64,000 bases of DNA from Capsulimonadaceae bacterium. Lineage in GTDB: Bacteria; Armatimonadota; Armatimonadia; Armatimonadales; Capsulimonadaceae. Under the pieces are notes generated by a model. It ran no database searches and was not told the origin of the DNA. It saw only the letters and a list, made by a program, of their open reading frames with translations. Every line of letters starts with the position of its first letter. The first letter of the stretch is position 1. The stretch is from NCBI GenBank assembly GCA_031292625.1, contig JARLGU010000057.1, positions 53,320 through 117,319 of the forward strand. The letters run 5' to 3'. Below are positions 1 through 9,011 of the stretch, one piece after another. The position numbers and the translations under genes are program-made.

Positions 1-778
1 AATAACCGATGCACGCGGGATCGTCCCGCGTTGCGAGTGCTTTCGCGCGAACACTCTCGTCAACCGCTGCCGCAAACGCCGGATCGAACGGGTCCGTCAT
101 CTTGCCCCAAACATCCTGCCCCCACGGCACGTGTGCAAATTGTCCGGATGCGCTGAGCGCCGCGACATATGGGAACCTGTGACCGCGCCCAATGGATTCC
201 ACCGACCAGTTCGCGATCGTATTGAATCCCCACGAACCTAGCCGCGAAACGGCGACATCTCCAAACGACGTTCCATGGTCGGCGCCATACTTGCGCGCCA
301 GATTGGCTTTGTAGAAATCATACGTCTTTCCGGCCTGTCCGTAACCTGCGGAGAGAGGATCACTGGATGCGGGAAGCCAGGAGAAGAGCGATTCGCGCCC
401 CGCCACCAGCGTGATTTCGCTTGGTTGAATGGTATTTACGCCAACAGAAACAAACAAGCGGCCGCCGGGATCGACAAGCCACCATTTTCCGCCCACCTGC
501 TCCGTACGAAAAAAGCCAGTCGCGGCTCGCTTGGGTCCGCTCGCCCACCCGCCCCATTTGTCGTGGCCGGCAGGGATGGGATGGGCTTTCCAATCCGCTG
601 CCTCGGCTGCCCGTTGCGACGCAAGCTCGCCGTCGTTATGAACCTTCCCAGGCCAATCCGCCTGCGCGTTCTGCCCATATGCATCCACGCGGATGACCTG
701 ATCCGCCGCTCCGTGCGAGATCGCGGACACGAACGTCACGGCAAGCAGCGTCAATATCGTCCGGAATTGTTTCAGCAT
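1..778 (-). CDS. GH50-like (beta-agarase-type) secreted glycoside hydrolase, 3' end outside window
   Basis: The first 259 codons of an exported polysaccharide hydrolase are present; the rest lies beyond the left edge. The ATG at 778 follows GAGGGG at about 5 bases and opens a signal peptide (MLKQFRTILTLLAV). From about residue 25 the protein tracks its upstream neighbour closely, for example FFRTEQVGGKWWLVDP and ARKYGADHGTSFGD. It lacks that neighbour's N-terminal domain of about 190 residues. The catalytic glutamates would lie beyond the edge, so activity cannot be judged. It sits 73 bp downstream of the paralogue, with a GC-rich hairpin between them. The GH50-like assignment rests on resemblance of the barrel to beta-agarases; the true substrate could be a different galactan or glucan. 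Confidence 0.8.
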   Translation of the reverse strand, partial: MLKQFRTILTLLAVTFVSAISHGAADQVIRVDAYGQNAQADWPGKVHNDGELASQRAAEAADWKAHPIPAGHDKWGGWASGPKRAATGFFRTEQVGGKWWLVDPGGRLFVSVGVNTIQPSEITLVAGRESLFSWLPASSDPLSAGYGQAGKTYDFYKANLARKYGADHGTSFGDVAVSRLGSWGFNTIANWSVESIGRGHRFPYVAALSASGQFAHVPWGQDVWGKMTDPFDPAFAAAVDESVRAKALATRDDPACIGY

Positions 779-812
779 TGAGCCCCTCGTTCCATCCGGT
801 TCGCGACGACGC

Positions 813-842
813 CCCCTCTCGTCCGTCCGCGAACGGGAGGGG
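813..842. repeat. GC-rich hairpin, dispersed copy 1
   Basis: Arms 813-822 and 833-842 form a 10-bp stem with one wobble pair, between the two GH50-like genes. The 18 bases 825-842 recur exactly at 22516-22533 inside a similar hairpin. It may limit readthrough into the downstream paralogue. Confidence 0.6.
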
Positions 843-851
843 AAGCGATCC

Positions 852-2969
852 TTACTTTCCGTTCGTCGCGCCCGCCGCTCCATGAATGGCGTAGATCTTG
901 GCATTCGTAGCCCGCGCCGACGCGATAAGCTCCGAGTACGGCGTATCCGTAATCGATACAAAGCCGATATTGTAGTTTTCGCCGTCCCCTGTCCGTCCGG
1001 TCGTCGGCTCGTCCGTATACTGGAACCAGTGGCAGCCGACGAAGGCGGGCTCGCTGAGCACATCGGTCACGTACGCCGAATAGTGCGCACCGCGATCCTG
1101 CTGGTTCTTGACCAGCACGAGCCCGCCGGAGAACATGCCGCGATCCAATGCGCCAAAGTGGAACTCGCCGACGAGGCACGGCTTGCCATAGGATTCGGCG
1201 AAGAGGTACTTGCTCCGATCCCAGCCGTAGATATTGAATGAAATCACATCCGCATACTTGGCGGCGGCCCTAATAGCCTCCTCGGAGAACCACGCGAAAC
1301 GGCAGCCAAGGTAAAGGTGGTTGGGGTCGTAGCGCTTGATCGCCGTGGCAACCACGTCGAAGTACTTCTCGGCGTAGGCGCTGAGGAAATCGCTAAAATC
1401 CTTGCGCTGCGCGTCCGTCGTGATTGGCGACGGCGCTTTATACGGAGCGCTCAGCTCGTCCCACGACGCAATCGACGTCCCCCATGCGGCGTTCAGTTGA
1501 TCGATCGACGCATAACGGCTCTTGAGCAGCGCAAGGAACGCTGCCTTTGCCGGCGCTTCTGGACCGAGCGAGAGCGCGCCATACGACAGCCCGTAATGCT
1601 GAATATCGCTCTTGCCCCCTCCCCACGAGAGTTCGTTGTCGCAGAAGTAGCCAAGGCACGCAGGATCGTCCTTGACCGTCGACGCCTTTGAGCGAGCGCT
1701 TCCGTCAACCGCGGCGGCGAATCCAGGGTCGAACGGGTCGGGCATTTTGCCCCAATAGTCTTCACCCGACGGCACCCTCGCAAATTGTCCCCAGGCCCCG
1801 ATCGTTGCGACATACGGGAAAGCGTGCTGCCGCCCGATCTTCTCGATCGACCAGTTGCCGATCGTATTAAAGCCCCATGACGTCAATCGCGATACCGCCG
1901 CGTCGCTAAACGCGGCATCCTTATCCGCGCCATACTTCCGCGCCAGATTCGCGCCTAGTATATTAAACGTCTTGCCATAGTAGAGACGTCCTGGAATCAT
2001 GCCGCTGGTCGCCCTGCCGTAGTAGACGGCCAACGGATCGTCCGGCGCTGGCAGCCAGGAGAACATCGATTCCCGCCCTTCAATTACGGTTCCAGCGCCA
2101 GAGCCCACACAGTCGATGCCGACGGACAAGAAGAGATGGCCGTCGGGATCCACGAGCCACCATTTGCCGTTTAGTTGCTCGGTGCGGAAAAACCCAGTCG
2201 CGGTCCTCTGCGGCCCGGTCGCCCAGCCGCCCCACTTATCGCGCCCCGCAGGCGCAGGATGAGCTTTCCAGTCCGCCTGCTCGGCCTTCTGCTGAGTAGC
2301 AAGGTCCGCGTCGGAATGGACCTTGCCCGGCCAATCCGCATGCGTATATTGGCCATATTGATCGACAATGCGGGTGAGGTCGAGCTCGGTACGCTGTCCG
2401 GCAAGGGAGATCGACTTAACCAAGAGAGTCGCCGGAAGATCAGGTCTTGCGCGAAAGATTTGGAACGCCACAATGTGGCGCGGATCGACCGAACTGTTGC
2501 CGGTGAGTGGGGTTCCGGCAGTGGCGCCAATGACCGGCGGAGCGTAACGCATCCCAATGTCTTCCGGTTTATCACCCGCCGCAAGAGGGAAGCAGAATGT
2601 CTCGGTCTGGCCTGCGGACACGGTCGCTGACGCCGCAGTACAATGTTTACTGCCATCGGCAGTCACATCGTCGTCAATGCGTATGCAAAACGCGACGTCA
2701 TTCGCGGCCGGATTGGACAGCGTGAGAACGAGCGACGCATGGCTGCTCCAGTCCCAGCCAGCGGAGTCCGGCGCACTCCAAAGAATATGGGGCCACGCGT
2801 TATTTGCGCCAAATGTTACCTTAAGACCAGCTGCGGACGGCGTCGCTGTCGCATCCAGCAGGCGTGCGCCGTCCAGAGACAGCGGCTGGTCCGCGGCGTA
2901 AGCGCCCTGGACCGCAAAGAGCGCGGAGGCGGCTGCCAGCGGCAACAGGGCTTTCCGAATTCGTTTCAT
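852..2969 (-). CDS. GH50-like (beta-agarase-type) glycoside hydrolase with N-terminal sandwich domain
   Basis: A secreted glycoside hydrolase of 705 residues. The start is taken at the ATG at 2969, which opens MKRIRKALLPLAAASALFAV, a signal peptide; GAAAGG lies about 10 bases upstream, whereas the ATG at 2978 is too close to that site. Residues of about 30-190 look like a carbohydrate-binding beta-sandwich. The barrel begins near FFRTEQLNGKWWLVDPDG. Candidate catalytic residues are the Glu in CDNELSWG (about 446, acid/base) and in LVGEFHFG (about 602, nucleophile), placed as in clan GH-A enzymes. Known GH50 members cut agarose, but related soil-bacterial proteins are uncharacterised, so the substrate is open. 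A shorter paralogue follows immediately. Confidence 0.82.
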   Translation of the reverse strand: MKRIRKALLPLAAASALFAVQGAYAADQPLSLDGARLLDATATPSAAGLKVTFGANNAWPHILWSAPDSAGWDWSSHASLVLTLSNPAANDVAFCIRIDDDVTADGSKHCTAASATVSAGQTETFCFPLAAGDKPEDIGMRYAPPVIGATAGTPLTGNSSVDPRHIVAFQIFRARPDLPATLLVKSISLAGQRTELDLTRIVDQYGQYTHADWPGKVHSDADLATQQKAEQADWKAHPAPAGRDKWGGWATGPQRTATGFFRTEQLNGKWWLVDPDGHLFLSVGIDCVGSGAGTVIEGRESMFSWLPAPDDPLAVYYGRATSGMIPGRLYYGKTFNILGANLARKYGADKDAAFSDAAVSRLTSWGFNTIGNWSIEKIGRQHAFPYVATIGAWGQFARVPSGEDYWGKMPDPFDPGFAAAVDGSARSKASTVKDDPACLGYFCDNELSWGGGKSDIQHYGLSYGALSLGPEAPAKAAFLALLKSRYASIDQLNAAWGTSIASWDELSAPYKAPSPITTDAQRKDFSDFLSAYAEKYFDVVATAIKRYDPNHLYLGCRFAWFSEEAIRAAAKYADVISFNIYGWDRSKYLFAESYGKPCLVGEFHFGALDRGMFSGGLVLVKNQQDRGAHYSAYVTDVLSEPAFVGCHWFQYTDEPTTGRTGDGENYNIGFVSITDTPYSELIASARATNAKIYAIHGAAGATNGK

Positions 2970-3035
2970 TATGGACATGCCTTTCGGGCTACAGAGGGCG
3001 CAACCGGATAAAGACCGGACCAGCTCCAAAGCCGA

Positions 3036-4151
3036 TCAGGACGTAAGTTCGATCAGCCGATCGACGGGCGTAAGCGCCAGAGTCACTTCTCCGCCGACAG
3101 TCGTCGTGTACGCAATGATCTGGTCGTCGCAGCAAAATTGTGGATGAGGATCAATATGATACTTATCGCGGCCAATGTCTGGCAAAGGAAGCGATGACGC
3201 GATATTGAGCTCCGTTCCCGACAGCGTGTTGTAGAAAGTAACGCGGCAGCCGTTCGCCCAATTGTACGACCCGTTGTCGCCGACCAAAAATCGGCCGTCC
3301 GCGGTCGCGTGCGAATGGCAGCGTCCACCCGGCCAGACCAATTCCGGGACGCGCGACGAAATGTCCACATTCCAGGTTCCCGTCGAATAATCGACATACC
3401 ACACGCTCGCGCCGTCGCTGCTCCACCACTCGTGCGTGTGCAAAGGCGATCCTTGCTCAAGAATTGGAAACGCGTGTTCACCGCGTCGAATTAGCCACAT
3501 TCGGTTGTCTATTGCGCCGCGCTCTCCTGTCGCCGGATCGATCCACCAATCCTGAGCAATCAGCTGAAGGTCACGATCGACAGGACTGAACTGGCCGTGG
3601 TTATAGCAGCGGGTAAAATGCTGCCAAATCCGCACTGGAGTTCCATCCATCGGCGCATCCCCAACATACCAATCCCGGCCGATCTGCGCGTCAATGTTCA
3701 GGGACGTCCCATCGGCACAAAACGTAAGGTGCGTGGTAATTCGATAAGGACGCCGGCCGCGCGCGAGATCATCCGGGAACCGATTGACCAACTGCGCCCG
3801 CATGCTCTGCTTCGGCCCACGCCGCCAAATCTCCTGGCCGGTAACCCAATAGGCTTCCCCGGATCGCGGATCAATCAGCGGCGAACCATCGAGAAAGGCC
3901 GTTTCAGGAAAGACGCGCACCTCGTCGTCTTCAAAATCGACGACCCCGAGAACTCGTCCATAGTTAGCGTCCGCCGAAGGCGGATATCCGGCGTAGAACC
4001 AACAAAAGCGCCCATCGGTCGTCAGGCTTCGGTTTACAAAATAGAACGACTGCCGCATCGGAGCGACGGGAGAAGTTAAAAGCCAGCTGATAACGCCGGA
4101 ATGCGGGTCCGTCCATTTACAAAATAATGCACTGCGCGAAAAATGCGTCAT
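3036..4151 (-). CDS. Oligogalacturonate lyase-like (PL22-type) beta-propeller protein
   Basis: A 371-residue protein resembling oligogalacturonide lyases, cytoplasmic seven-bladed propellers that split unsaturated pectin oligomers by metal-assisted beta-elimination. Repeated blade strands end in Asp-Gly turns (SSDGASVWYVD, ATADGRFLVGD). Histidines expected around the metal site are visible: YNHGQF (about 185), HTHEWW (about 238-240), CHSHAT (279-281) and HIDPHPQF (332-336). No signal peptide is seen, which fits the family. It lies 66 bp upstream of the GH50-like gene and could share its transcript. KDG kinase and KDPG aldolase, the final steps of pectin breakdown, lie at 13157-14781. Some PL22-like propellers are uncharacterised, so the exact reaction is inferred. 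Confidence 0.75.
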   Translation of the reverse strand: MTHFSRSALFCKWTDPHSGVISWLLTSPVAPMRQSFYFVNRSLTTDGRFCWFYAGYPPSADANYGRVLGVVDFEDDEVRVFPETAFLDGSPLIDPRSGEAYWVTGQEIWRRGPKQSMRAQLVNRFPDDLARGRRPYRITTHLTFCADGTSLNIDAQIGRDWYVGDAPMDGTPVRIWQHFTRCYNHGQFSPVDRDLQLIAQDWWIDPATGERGAIDNRMWLIRRGEHAFPILEQGSPLHTHEWWSSDGASVWYVDYSTGTWNVDISSRVPELVWPGGRCHSHATADGRFLVGDNGSYNWANGCRVTFYNTLSGTELNIASSLPLPDIGRDKYHIDPHPQFCCDDQIIAYTTTVGGEVTLALTPVDRLIELTS

Positions 4152-4174
4152 ATGATTGCTTAAGACTCGTCAAA

Positions 4175-4210
4175 GAGCGTGCGGCCGCTATAAGCGCGGC
4201 CGCCACGCTC
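4175..4210 (-). terminator. Hairpin terminator downstream of the aldo/keto reductase gene
   Basis: Arms GAGCGTG-CGGCCGC and GCGGCCG-C-CACGCTC form a strong stem with a 7-base loop. On the minus strand it is followed by TTTG. It lies just past the stop codon of the aldo/keto reductase gene and upstream of the PL22-like gene. Confidence 0.65.
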
Positions 4211-4223
4211 GTGTCTATTGCGG

Positions 4224-5183
4224 CTAGGCCCACATGGCTGGATTGACGTTCAGCAGGTCGTCGCTGACCGATTTGCCGATCAGTTCGATCTCGGCAAGGT
4301 CCTTATACGACAGCGTGACATCCGCGCCCGCCGCGTTTTGCGATGCCTGTTCGGCGTTGCGCGCGCCGACAATCGCGTGGGCGCCTGGGAGGGCGAGAAG
4401 CCACGCGAGGGCAAGGTGCGCCATGCTGATATTATTGCGCTCCGCGATCGGCCGCAGGCGATTGACCGCATCAATCGCTTTCGGGTACGTTTCTTCCTTG
4501 AACAGCCTGTTATTGGAGCGAACGTCTTCCTTCGCGAGCCCGTGCACCGGACCGAATTTACCGGTCAGTAGTCCCTGTGCAAGCGGAGAATAAGCAAGGA
4601 CGCTCATCGACAGCCGAAGGGCCGCTGCAATCACATCCTTCTCGGCCTGACGCCAGAACAGCGAATACGGCGGCTGGACAGAATCGATCCGACCGAACTG
4701 CTGCGCCTCCGCGATCTGCGCGCCGCTGAAGTTCGAGACGCCGATCGCCCGGATCTTGCCCTGCTCCTTGAGCTTGACAAGTGCGCCGATCGTTTCTTCG
4801 ATCGGAATGACCGGCGTGTTGAATGTTCCTGCTGGCCAGTGGATCTGGTAAAGATCGATCCGGTCCGTCTTCAGGTTTGTCAACGAGCGCTCACACGCCG
4901 CGACAAGCTTTTCGGCCGACAAATTCCCGGGGCCGACCTTCGTCAAGATCACGATCTCATCGCGCCGGTCCGCCAGGGCCGCGCCCAGGACCTGCTCGCT
5001 GTGTCCGCCGCCATAGCCTTCAGCCGTGTCGAACGTCGTGATGCCATGCTCGAATGCGGCGCGATGCGCGGCGATCGTCTGCTCATCGTCGATCCCTACC
5101 CACATCGCCTTGCCCGATTGCCACCCGCCAAAGATAATCTTGCTAATCGTGATATCCGTGTTGCCAAGTTTTGCGAATTTCAT
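4224..5183 (-). CDS. Aldo/keto reductase
   Basis: An NAD(P)H-dependent carbonyl reductase of the AKR superfamily, 319 residues from the ATG at 5183. The frame is open further upstream, but homology to the family begins at MKFAKLGNTDITISKIIFGG, so the longer start is rejected. The catalytic tetrad is complete: Asp52 and Tyr57 in FDTAEGYGGG, Lys82 in ILTKVG, His115 in YQIHWP. The C-terminal cofactor segment reads AIVGARNAEQ. Its place among sugar-degrading genes suggests a sugar or uronate carbonyl as substrate, but this is not shown by sequence. A strong hairpin follows the gene. Confidence 0.92.
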   Translation of the reverse strand: MKFAKLGNTDITISKIIFGGWQSGKAMWVGIDDEQTIAAHRAAFEHGITTFDTAEGYGGGHSEQVLGAALADRRDEIVILTKVGPGNLSAEKLVAACERSLTNLKTDRIDLYQIHWPAGTFNTPVIPIEETIGALVKLKEQGKIRAIGVSNFSGAQIAEAQQFGRIDSVQPPYSLFWRQAEKDVIAAALRLSMSVLAYSPLAQGLLTGKFGPVHGLAKEDVRSNNRLFKEETYPKAIDAVNRLRPIAERNNISMAHLALAWLLALPGAHAIVGARNAEQASQNAAGADVTLSYKDLAEIELIGKSVSDDLLNVNPAMWA

Positions 5184-5424
5184 GCGCTCAGTCTTTCGCC
5201 GGGACATACGAAGCCGCCCGGCCTTACACTCCTCGCTTACCACCGCCCCGGTAAATCCAGCGCAAATGGTTGCAGCATGCAATGCCTGTTCCGCGCACGC
5301 TAGCATGATTCCTACGTTGCCTAACGGATAAGTCTTAAGATTGTGAGAAGCCGGGACTGGGCGTTGCGCCGCGGATACAATTCCCGGATGGCTGGTCACA
5401 CGGCGAGCCGGCGGGCTTGTTGTT

Positions 5425-6822
5425 TCACCTCACGCTAAAATGCGCAATCACGCAGAGCGAGGGTATCGCAGGCGACGCCTCATCGAGCGCCATGTCTGGA
5501 CGTATGCCCGACGGATCCGTGACCTTGACCGCGAGGGCGTATTGTCCGGGAGCGAGAGACTTTGGCAGCGGAATCTGTTCGTCCATAACGATGGGATGAG
5601 CTTCGGGCGCCGGGAGTATCGATCGCAAGTCAACGCCGGATCCGCCGAGCGCGACAGGTTCCTGCGGCTCGCCGGCAGCTGGCAGCAAAACATACGTGAC
5701 GTTCCACGGATCGTAAACAGGAGCGCTGCCCGTGTTGCTCCAGGACGCCGAGATAGAGACCATGCGCCCATGTTTGGAGTCCGAAACGGTCGCGGTTGCC
5801 GAGACGTGCAGATCGTAGCCCGCGCAGTCGGCCATCGCCGCAATTGCCGCCTGCGCGTCCGGCGCAAGTTGCTGCCAGCGAGGCATGTTCCCGTTGCCGA
5901 CGGCGCTGACATGGTATTCAACGACCTGCGTTTTCGCCAGCGTAAAGGCCCCCGCGAGATCCGGATCCTTCGGTCCAAAGCCGAAGAACTCCGTTACAAA
6001 CGGCGCGGTTTTCCAGCGTTCCTGCACTGCGGCCAGCCTCCGCGGATCCTGCTTAAGCCCTCTTTCGAACCAATCCTTGCCCAGGCTATCCCGCCGGATT
6101 CCGATCGTTGGGCTCTTCGAGAGGGCGTAGAGAAGGCCAACGGAATCGTCGGTCATCATAATCAGCCGCGTGCGCCGGAAAGCGCGAACATACATGTCCA
6201 CGATGGCGCGCTTGGTATCGTCCGTCCCGGACAGTCCGCCCTGAGGGTTGGGGTACTTGTACGGGCTCGTATGCCATTCGCCCCAGTTGCCATAACTGCC
6301 GATCTCGACCCAGGCAATGCCCGGATTGCCATCGTAGCGCTGCCCAAGCGCATCGATGAGCCTGTTTGTGCGATCGAGGAACAGGGGATCGTTCCAATCG
6401 GGGAAGTAAGTGTTTGGGACGGCGGATGTCCGGTTGCGGTTGTCGTCGAACCAGACTCCCTTGGGGAGGGCGGCAACAAGGTAGTCAGGCACGAGCGCTT
6501 GAGCCCCGCTGCACGCCGGCATGACGCGGAAGGCGAGCCGCTGCCCCCTCGCCCGCGCGCGCTCGATATCGGCATCGATCACGGAGAAGTCGTACTTGTC
6601 GCGCTCGGGCTCAAGCTGCTTCCAGGCATACCGGATATATGTCTCCGCCGGAAGATGCGGCAGCGGGACGGCGTTTCTACGATACCACTCGTAAAGGCCC
6701 CGCATCGAGTTCTGGCGAATCGCCGGCGCAACGAGCCCATCCGCAGGCAGGACACGGCACGTACAGGCAATCAGCATCATGGCAACAAGGAAGGCGCGCA
6801 AAACGGCTGGAAGGTTTGGCAT
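5425..6822 (-). CDS. Secreted DUF4832-type TIM-barrel protein
   Basis: A 465-residue exported protein of unknown activity. The ATG at 6822 is chosen because CCGGAG lies 6 bases before it and because it opens a signal sequence (MPNLPAVLRAFLVAMMLIAC); a Cys near the cleavage site makes a lipoprotein possible. The barrel part includes YIRYAWKQLEPERDKYDFS and the family-typical WVEIGSYGNWGEWHTS, which places a Glu-rich strand where glycosidases have catalytic residues. The C-terminal 130 residues form a DUF4832/Ig-like sandwich (SASWSNTGSAPVYDPWNVTY). Such proteins accompany carbohydrate-active enzymes, but no reaction is known to me. It lies directly downstream of the Smr gene. Confidence 0.75.
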   Translation of the reverse strand: MPNLPAVLRAFLVAMMLIACTCRVLPADGLVAPAIRQNSMRGLYEWYRRNAVPLPHLPAETYIRYAWKQLEPERDKYDFSVIDADIERARARGQRLAFRVMPACSGAQALVPDYLVAALPKGVWFDDNRNRTSAVPNTYFPDWNDPLFLDRTNRLIDALGQRYDGNPGIAWVEIGSYGNWGEWHTSPYKYPNPQGGLSGTDDTKRAIVDMYVRAFRRTRLIMMTDDSVGLLYALSKSPTIGIRRDSLGKDWFERGLKQDPRRLAAVQERWKTAPFVTEFFGFGPKDPDLAGAFTLAKTQVVEYHVSAVGNGNMPRWQQLAPDAQAAIAAMADCAGYDLHVSATATVSDSKHGRMVSISASWSNTGSAPVYDPWNVTYVLLPAAGEPQEPVALGGSGVDLRSILPAPEAHPIVMDEQIPLPKSLAPGQYALAVKVTDPSGIRPDMALDEASPAIPSLCVIAHFSVR

Positions 6823-6842
6823 CGCATTCTCCGGATTCGAGA

Positions 6843-7346
6843 TCAAAGTTCAGGAATCGATTGGGAGCCCGCATCGACCGCGTCGTATCCCCAATCCGCG
6901 CGAGCTTGCGGAAGCCCCGAACGCCCTAGAGTCACGACGACCCGGTTCGGAGAGCCGCATGAGGCGCACTCGACGACAATTTCGGCAGGCAGTTCGTCAT
7001 AAGGAATACGCAGGGAGGCCTGACAACAGACGCACGCGACCGGCACGATTTGACGCGCCCGGGAAGGCGAAGCGGACGGCGCCGAAGCCATGCGTTCATG
7101 GCGAAAGTGGACGAAGAGGCGACCGAAGTTATCCGAATCCTTTTCGATCCGGTGGTAACGCGCCTTGACATCCGGCCGGTCAAGAAAGCGCAGCACGGTC
7201 TTCTTGAGCGCTCCCGATCCCTTGCCCGGTATGATCTCCACCTCGGTCGCCCGCTTCTCGATCGCCTCGTCGATAATCGACGACAAAGCCGCCTCGATCT
7301 GCGCGCCGTCCTTAAATATCGGATGAAGATCCAGTTTGAGCTTCAT
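6843..7346 (-). CDS. Smr-domain protein with C-terminal zinc ribbon
   Basis: A 167-residue protein. Residues 4-85 form an Smr (small MutS-related) domain with the LDLHP signature, GKGSGALKK loop and the final FGRLFVHF strand. Smr domains are nicking nucleases or RNA/DNA binders in mismatch repair, recombination or ribosome rescue. After a linker, two Cys pairs (CVCC near residue 105 and CASCG near 130) form a likely zinc ribbon, which would add nucleic-acid binding. The gene lies between the DUF4832-type gene (20 bp) and the isomerase gene (21 bp), all on the minus strand, so co-transcription is likely. Confidence 0.85.
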   Translation of the reverse strand: MKLKLDLHPIFKDGAQIEAALSSIIDEAIEKRATEVEIIPGKGSGALKKTVLRFLDRPDVKARYHRIEKDSDNFGRLFVHFRHERMASAPSASPSRARQIVPVACVCCQASLRIPYDELPAEIVVECASCGSPNRVVVTLGRSGLPQARADWGYDAVDAGSQSIPEL

Positions 7347-7367
7347 AAACCCGCGATCCGCGCTCGC

Positions 7368-8483
7368 CTAATCGATCGGCAGGCTCGTTTTGAAGATCGT
7401 CGCGCCCTCGCTCGAAGTTACGTCGTACCCTCCGCAGACCGCGGGGACAATAAACGACTGTCCTTGCCGAAGTTGCGTCGGTCCGGCGTGCGCCGTGCCG
7501 GCCAGCACAAACAGATGATGGAAGCCGCTCCACGCGTTAAGAGACGCGCTCGCTCCGGGGCTCAGCGTGATCCGGTCCAGCAAGAAGTAAGGCGTCTCGA
7601 ACAGCACCTCGACCTTTGCGCCTCCCGCCGATGAAACCGTGCGGGGCTTGCGGATGTGATGCGAAAGGTCGTTATGATAATCGTCGCGCTCAATAGTCGC
7701 GAGGTAGTCTTCGACGTGCGTCGGACGAAGGGAGCCATCCGCAAGAAATTTCCCCTTATCGAAACCGCGCATCGAGCAGAGGGGATCGGCGACATCAACC
7801 TGCACCTCATACACGAGGTTGCCCTGCGGGAAGCGCGTCTCGTCATCCTCCCACGAGTGGTGAATACCACCCGCCGTCAGGTCTACGATCTCGTCCTCGC
7901 CCGCTTCAATCACGTTGACGTATTGATACGGATCGAGTTCGGCGATGCGCGCCTTTGCACGCGATCCCGCCTCGCCAACGGTCAGCCGGCCAGCCTTAAC
8001 CTCGACGCTCAGGTCGTGCATCAGTTTGTCGATCTCGCGCAACGCCGCCGAAAAGCCCTCGAACGACGCACCGCGCTTCAAACCGAACGTAAACAGCCCT
8101 GGCGCGAGATAGAACCATGATTCTGGTTTCGGCAGCCAGTGCCCCAGCTTCTTATCAACTGGCAGGTGAACCTGAAACGAGTTCCCTTTCGCCTGGGTCA
8201 GCTTGATTAACAACGAAAGATCCGAGCCGAATTTCTTGAGCACGCACTCGCCCAAAAGCTCCGATGCCGACGCCGTCAGAAGTTCGCTGATCGGGTGCGC
8301 ATCACCGCTCGCTGGATCGATCAGGCTCGACGAACGCGCAAGCTCGTATGACTGACCAACTTTTTTGCCTGTCCACTCGGGATCGTCCGACAAACCCTTG
8401 AGATCGATGATATAGCGCCCACCCCAGCTCGGTTGCTCAATAAGTTCGTCTTGGACTCGCCATGGTCGCGCGGTAATCGACAT
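7368..8483 (-). CDS. manA: Type I mannose-6-phosphate isomerase family protein
   Basis: A cupin-type aldose-ketose isomerase of the type I phosphomannose isomerase family, interconverting mannose-6-phosphate and fructose-6-phosphate; 371 residues from the ATG at 8483. GGAGG lies about 11 bases before this start, whereas the upstream in-frame ATG at 8537 has no ribosome site. Zinc ligands are visible: Gln and His in GNSFQVHLP, Glu in ESWFYLAPG and His in GGIHHSW. The C-terminus is a second cupin ending in SFIVPAVCGGYDV. The protein is divergent from the enterobacterial ManA, so a related sugar-phosphate substrate is possible. It is transcribed away from the alkyltransferase-like gene. Confidence 0.82.
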   Translation of the reverse strand: MSITARPWRVQDELIEQPSWGGRYIIDLKGLSDDPEWTGKKVGQSYELARSSSLIDPASGDAHPISELLTASASELLGECVLKKFGSDLSLLIKLTQAKGNSFQVHLPVDKKLGHWLPKPESWFYLAPGLFTFGLKRGASFEGFSAALREIDKLMHDLSVEVKAGRLTVGEAGSRAKARIAELDPYQYVNVIEAGEDEIVDLTAGGIHHSWEDDETRFPQGNLVYEVQVDVADPLCSMRGFDKGKFLADGSLRPTHVEDYLATIERDDYHNDLSHHIRKPRTVSSAGGAKVEVLFETPYFLLDRITLSPGASASLNAWSGFHHLFVLAGTAHAGPTQLRQGQSFIVPAVCGGYDVTSSEGATIFKTSLPID

Positions 8484-8609
8484 GATGCAGTAAACCTCCG
8501 GCCGGCTGCCATAAAACGGACACGCCCCTAGCCGCATTCGTTATACCCGATCAGCCGCTGGGCTTGCCGGAAGAGAGGATTCGTCCGATGCGATCGCGAA
8601 CGGCGGATC

Positions 8610-8921
8610 ATGAACGATAAGCCTCCTCGTCCATTCGACGCAATCTACGAAGCCGTCCGCGCGATTCCCGCCGGGCGCGTCATGTCGTACGGTCAGGTCG
8701 GAGTGCTCGCGGGTGAAACTCCGCGAACCGTCGGCTGGGCAATGACCAGCGCTCCCGATGGAGTCCCCTGGCACCGCGTTGTCGGCGCGGACGGCTACCT
8801 GCGCATCGGCCGCCGCTCCCCCGACCTGCAACGCCTCCAGCGCGACCTGCTGGCGGCAGAGGGAATCCCGCTACTCGAGAACGGCTGCGTGGACATGGAG
8901 TTGTACCAAGCGGAAGGGTGA
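8610..8921 (+). CDS. Alkyltransferase-like DNA repair protein (ATL)
   Basis: A 103-residue protein of the O6-alkylguanine-DNA alkyltransferase fold. The recognition helix region (GRVMSYGQVGVLAGETPRTV) and the active-site loop are present, but the loop reads VPWHRVV. Trp replaces the acceptor Cys of the usual PCHRV. ATL proteins with this change bind alkylated bases without repairing them and hand the lesion to nucleotide excision repair; this is known for the family, not shown here. No ribosome site is strong; the ATG at 8610 fits the domain start. It ends at the left border of the accessory island. Confidence 0.92.
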   Translation: MNDKPPRPFDAIYEAVRAIPAGRVMSYGQVGVLAGETPRTVGWAMTSAPDGVPWHRVVGADGYLRIGRRSPDLQRLQRDLLAAEGIPLLENGCVDMELYQAEG

Positions 8922-8927
8922 AAGTGC

Positions 8928-8943
8928 GCGCTTCGCGTGCGGC
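8928..8943. repeat. 16-bp direct repeat, left copy, flanking the accessory island
   Basis: GCGCTTCGCGTGCGGC occurs here, seven bases after the ATL stop codon, and again at 11814-11829. The pair brackets about 2.9 kb of non-core DNA (transposase remnant, tRNA, HTH genes). It could be an attachment or target-site duplication, or a chance GC-rich match. Confidence 0.45.
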
Positions 8944-9011
8944 GGAACAAAGAAAAATTGGACTTTCGCTTGCTGTGCGTCAAGCGAGTGGTTACCCCAA
9001 ATTCGGTAATC

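Noticed and set aside
5440..7002. 520-codon plus-strand frame
   Set aside because: It is antisense to the DUF4832-type gene, Arg-rich and without domains.
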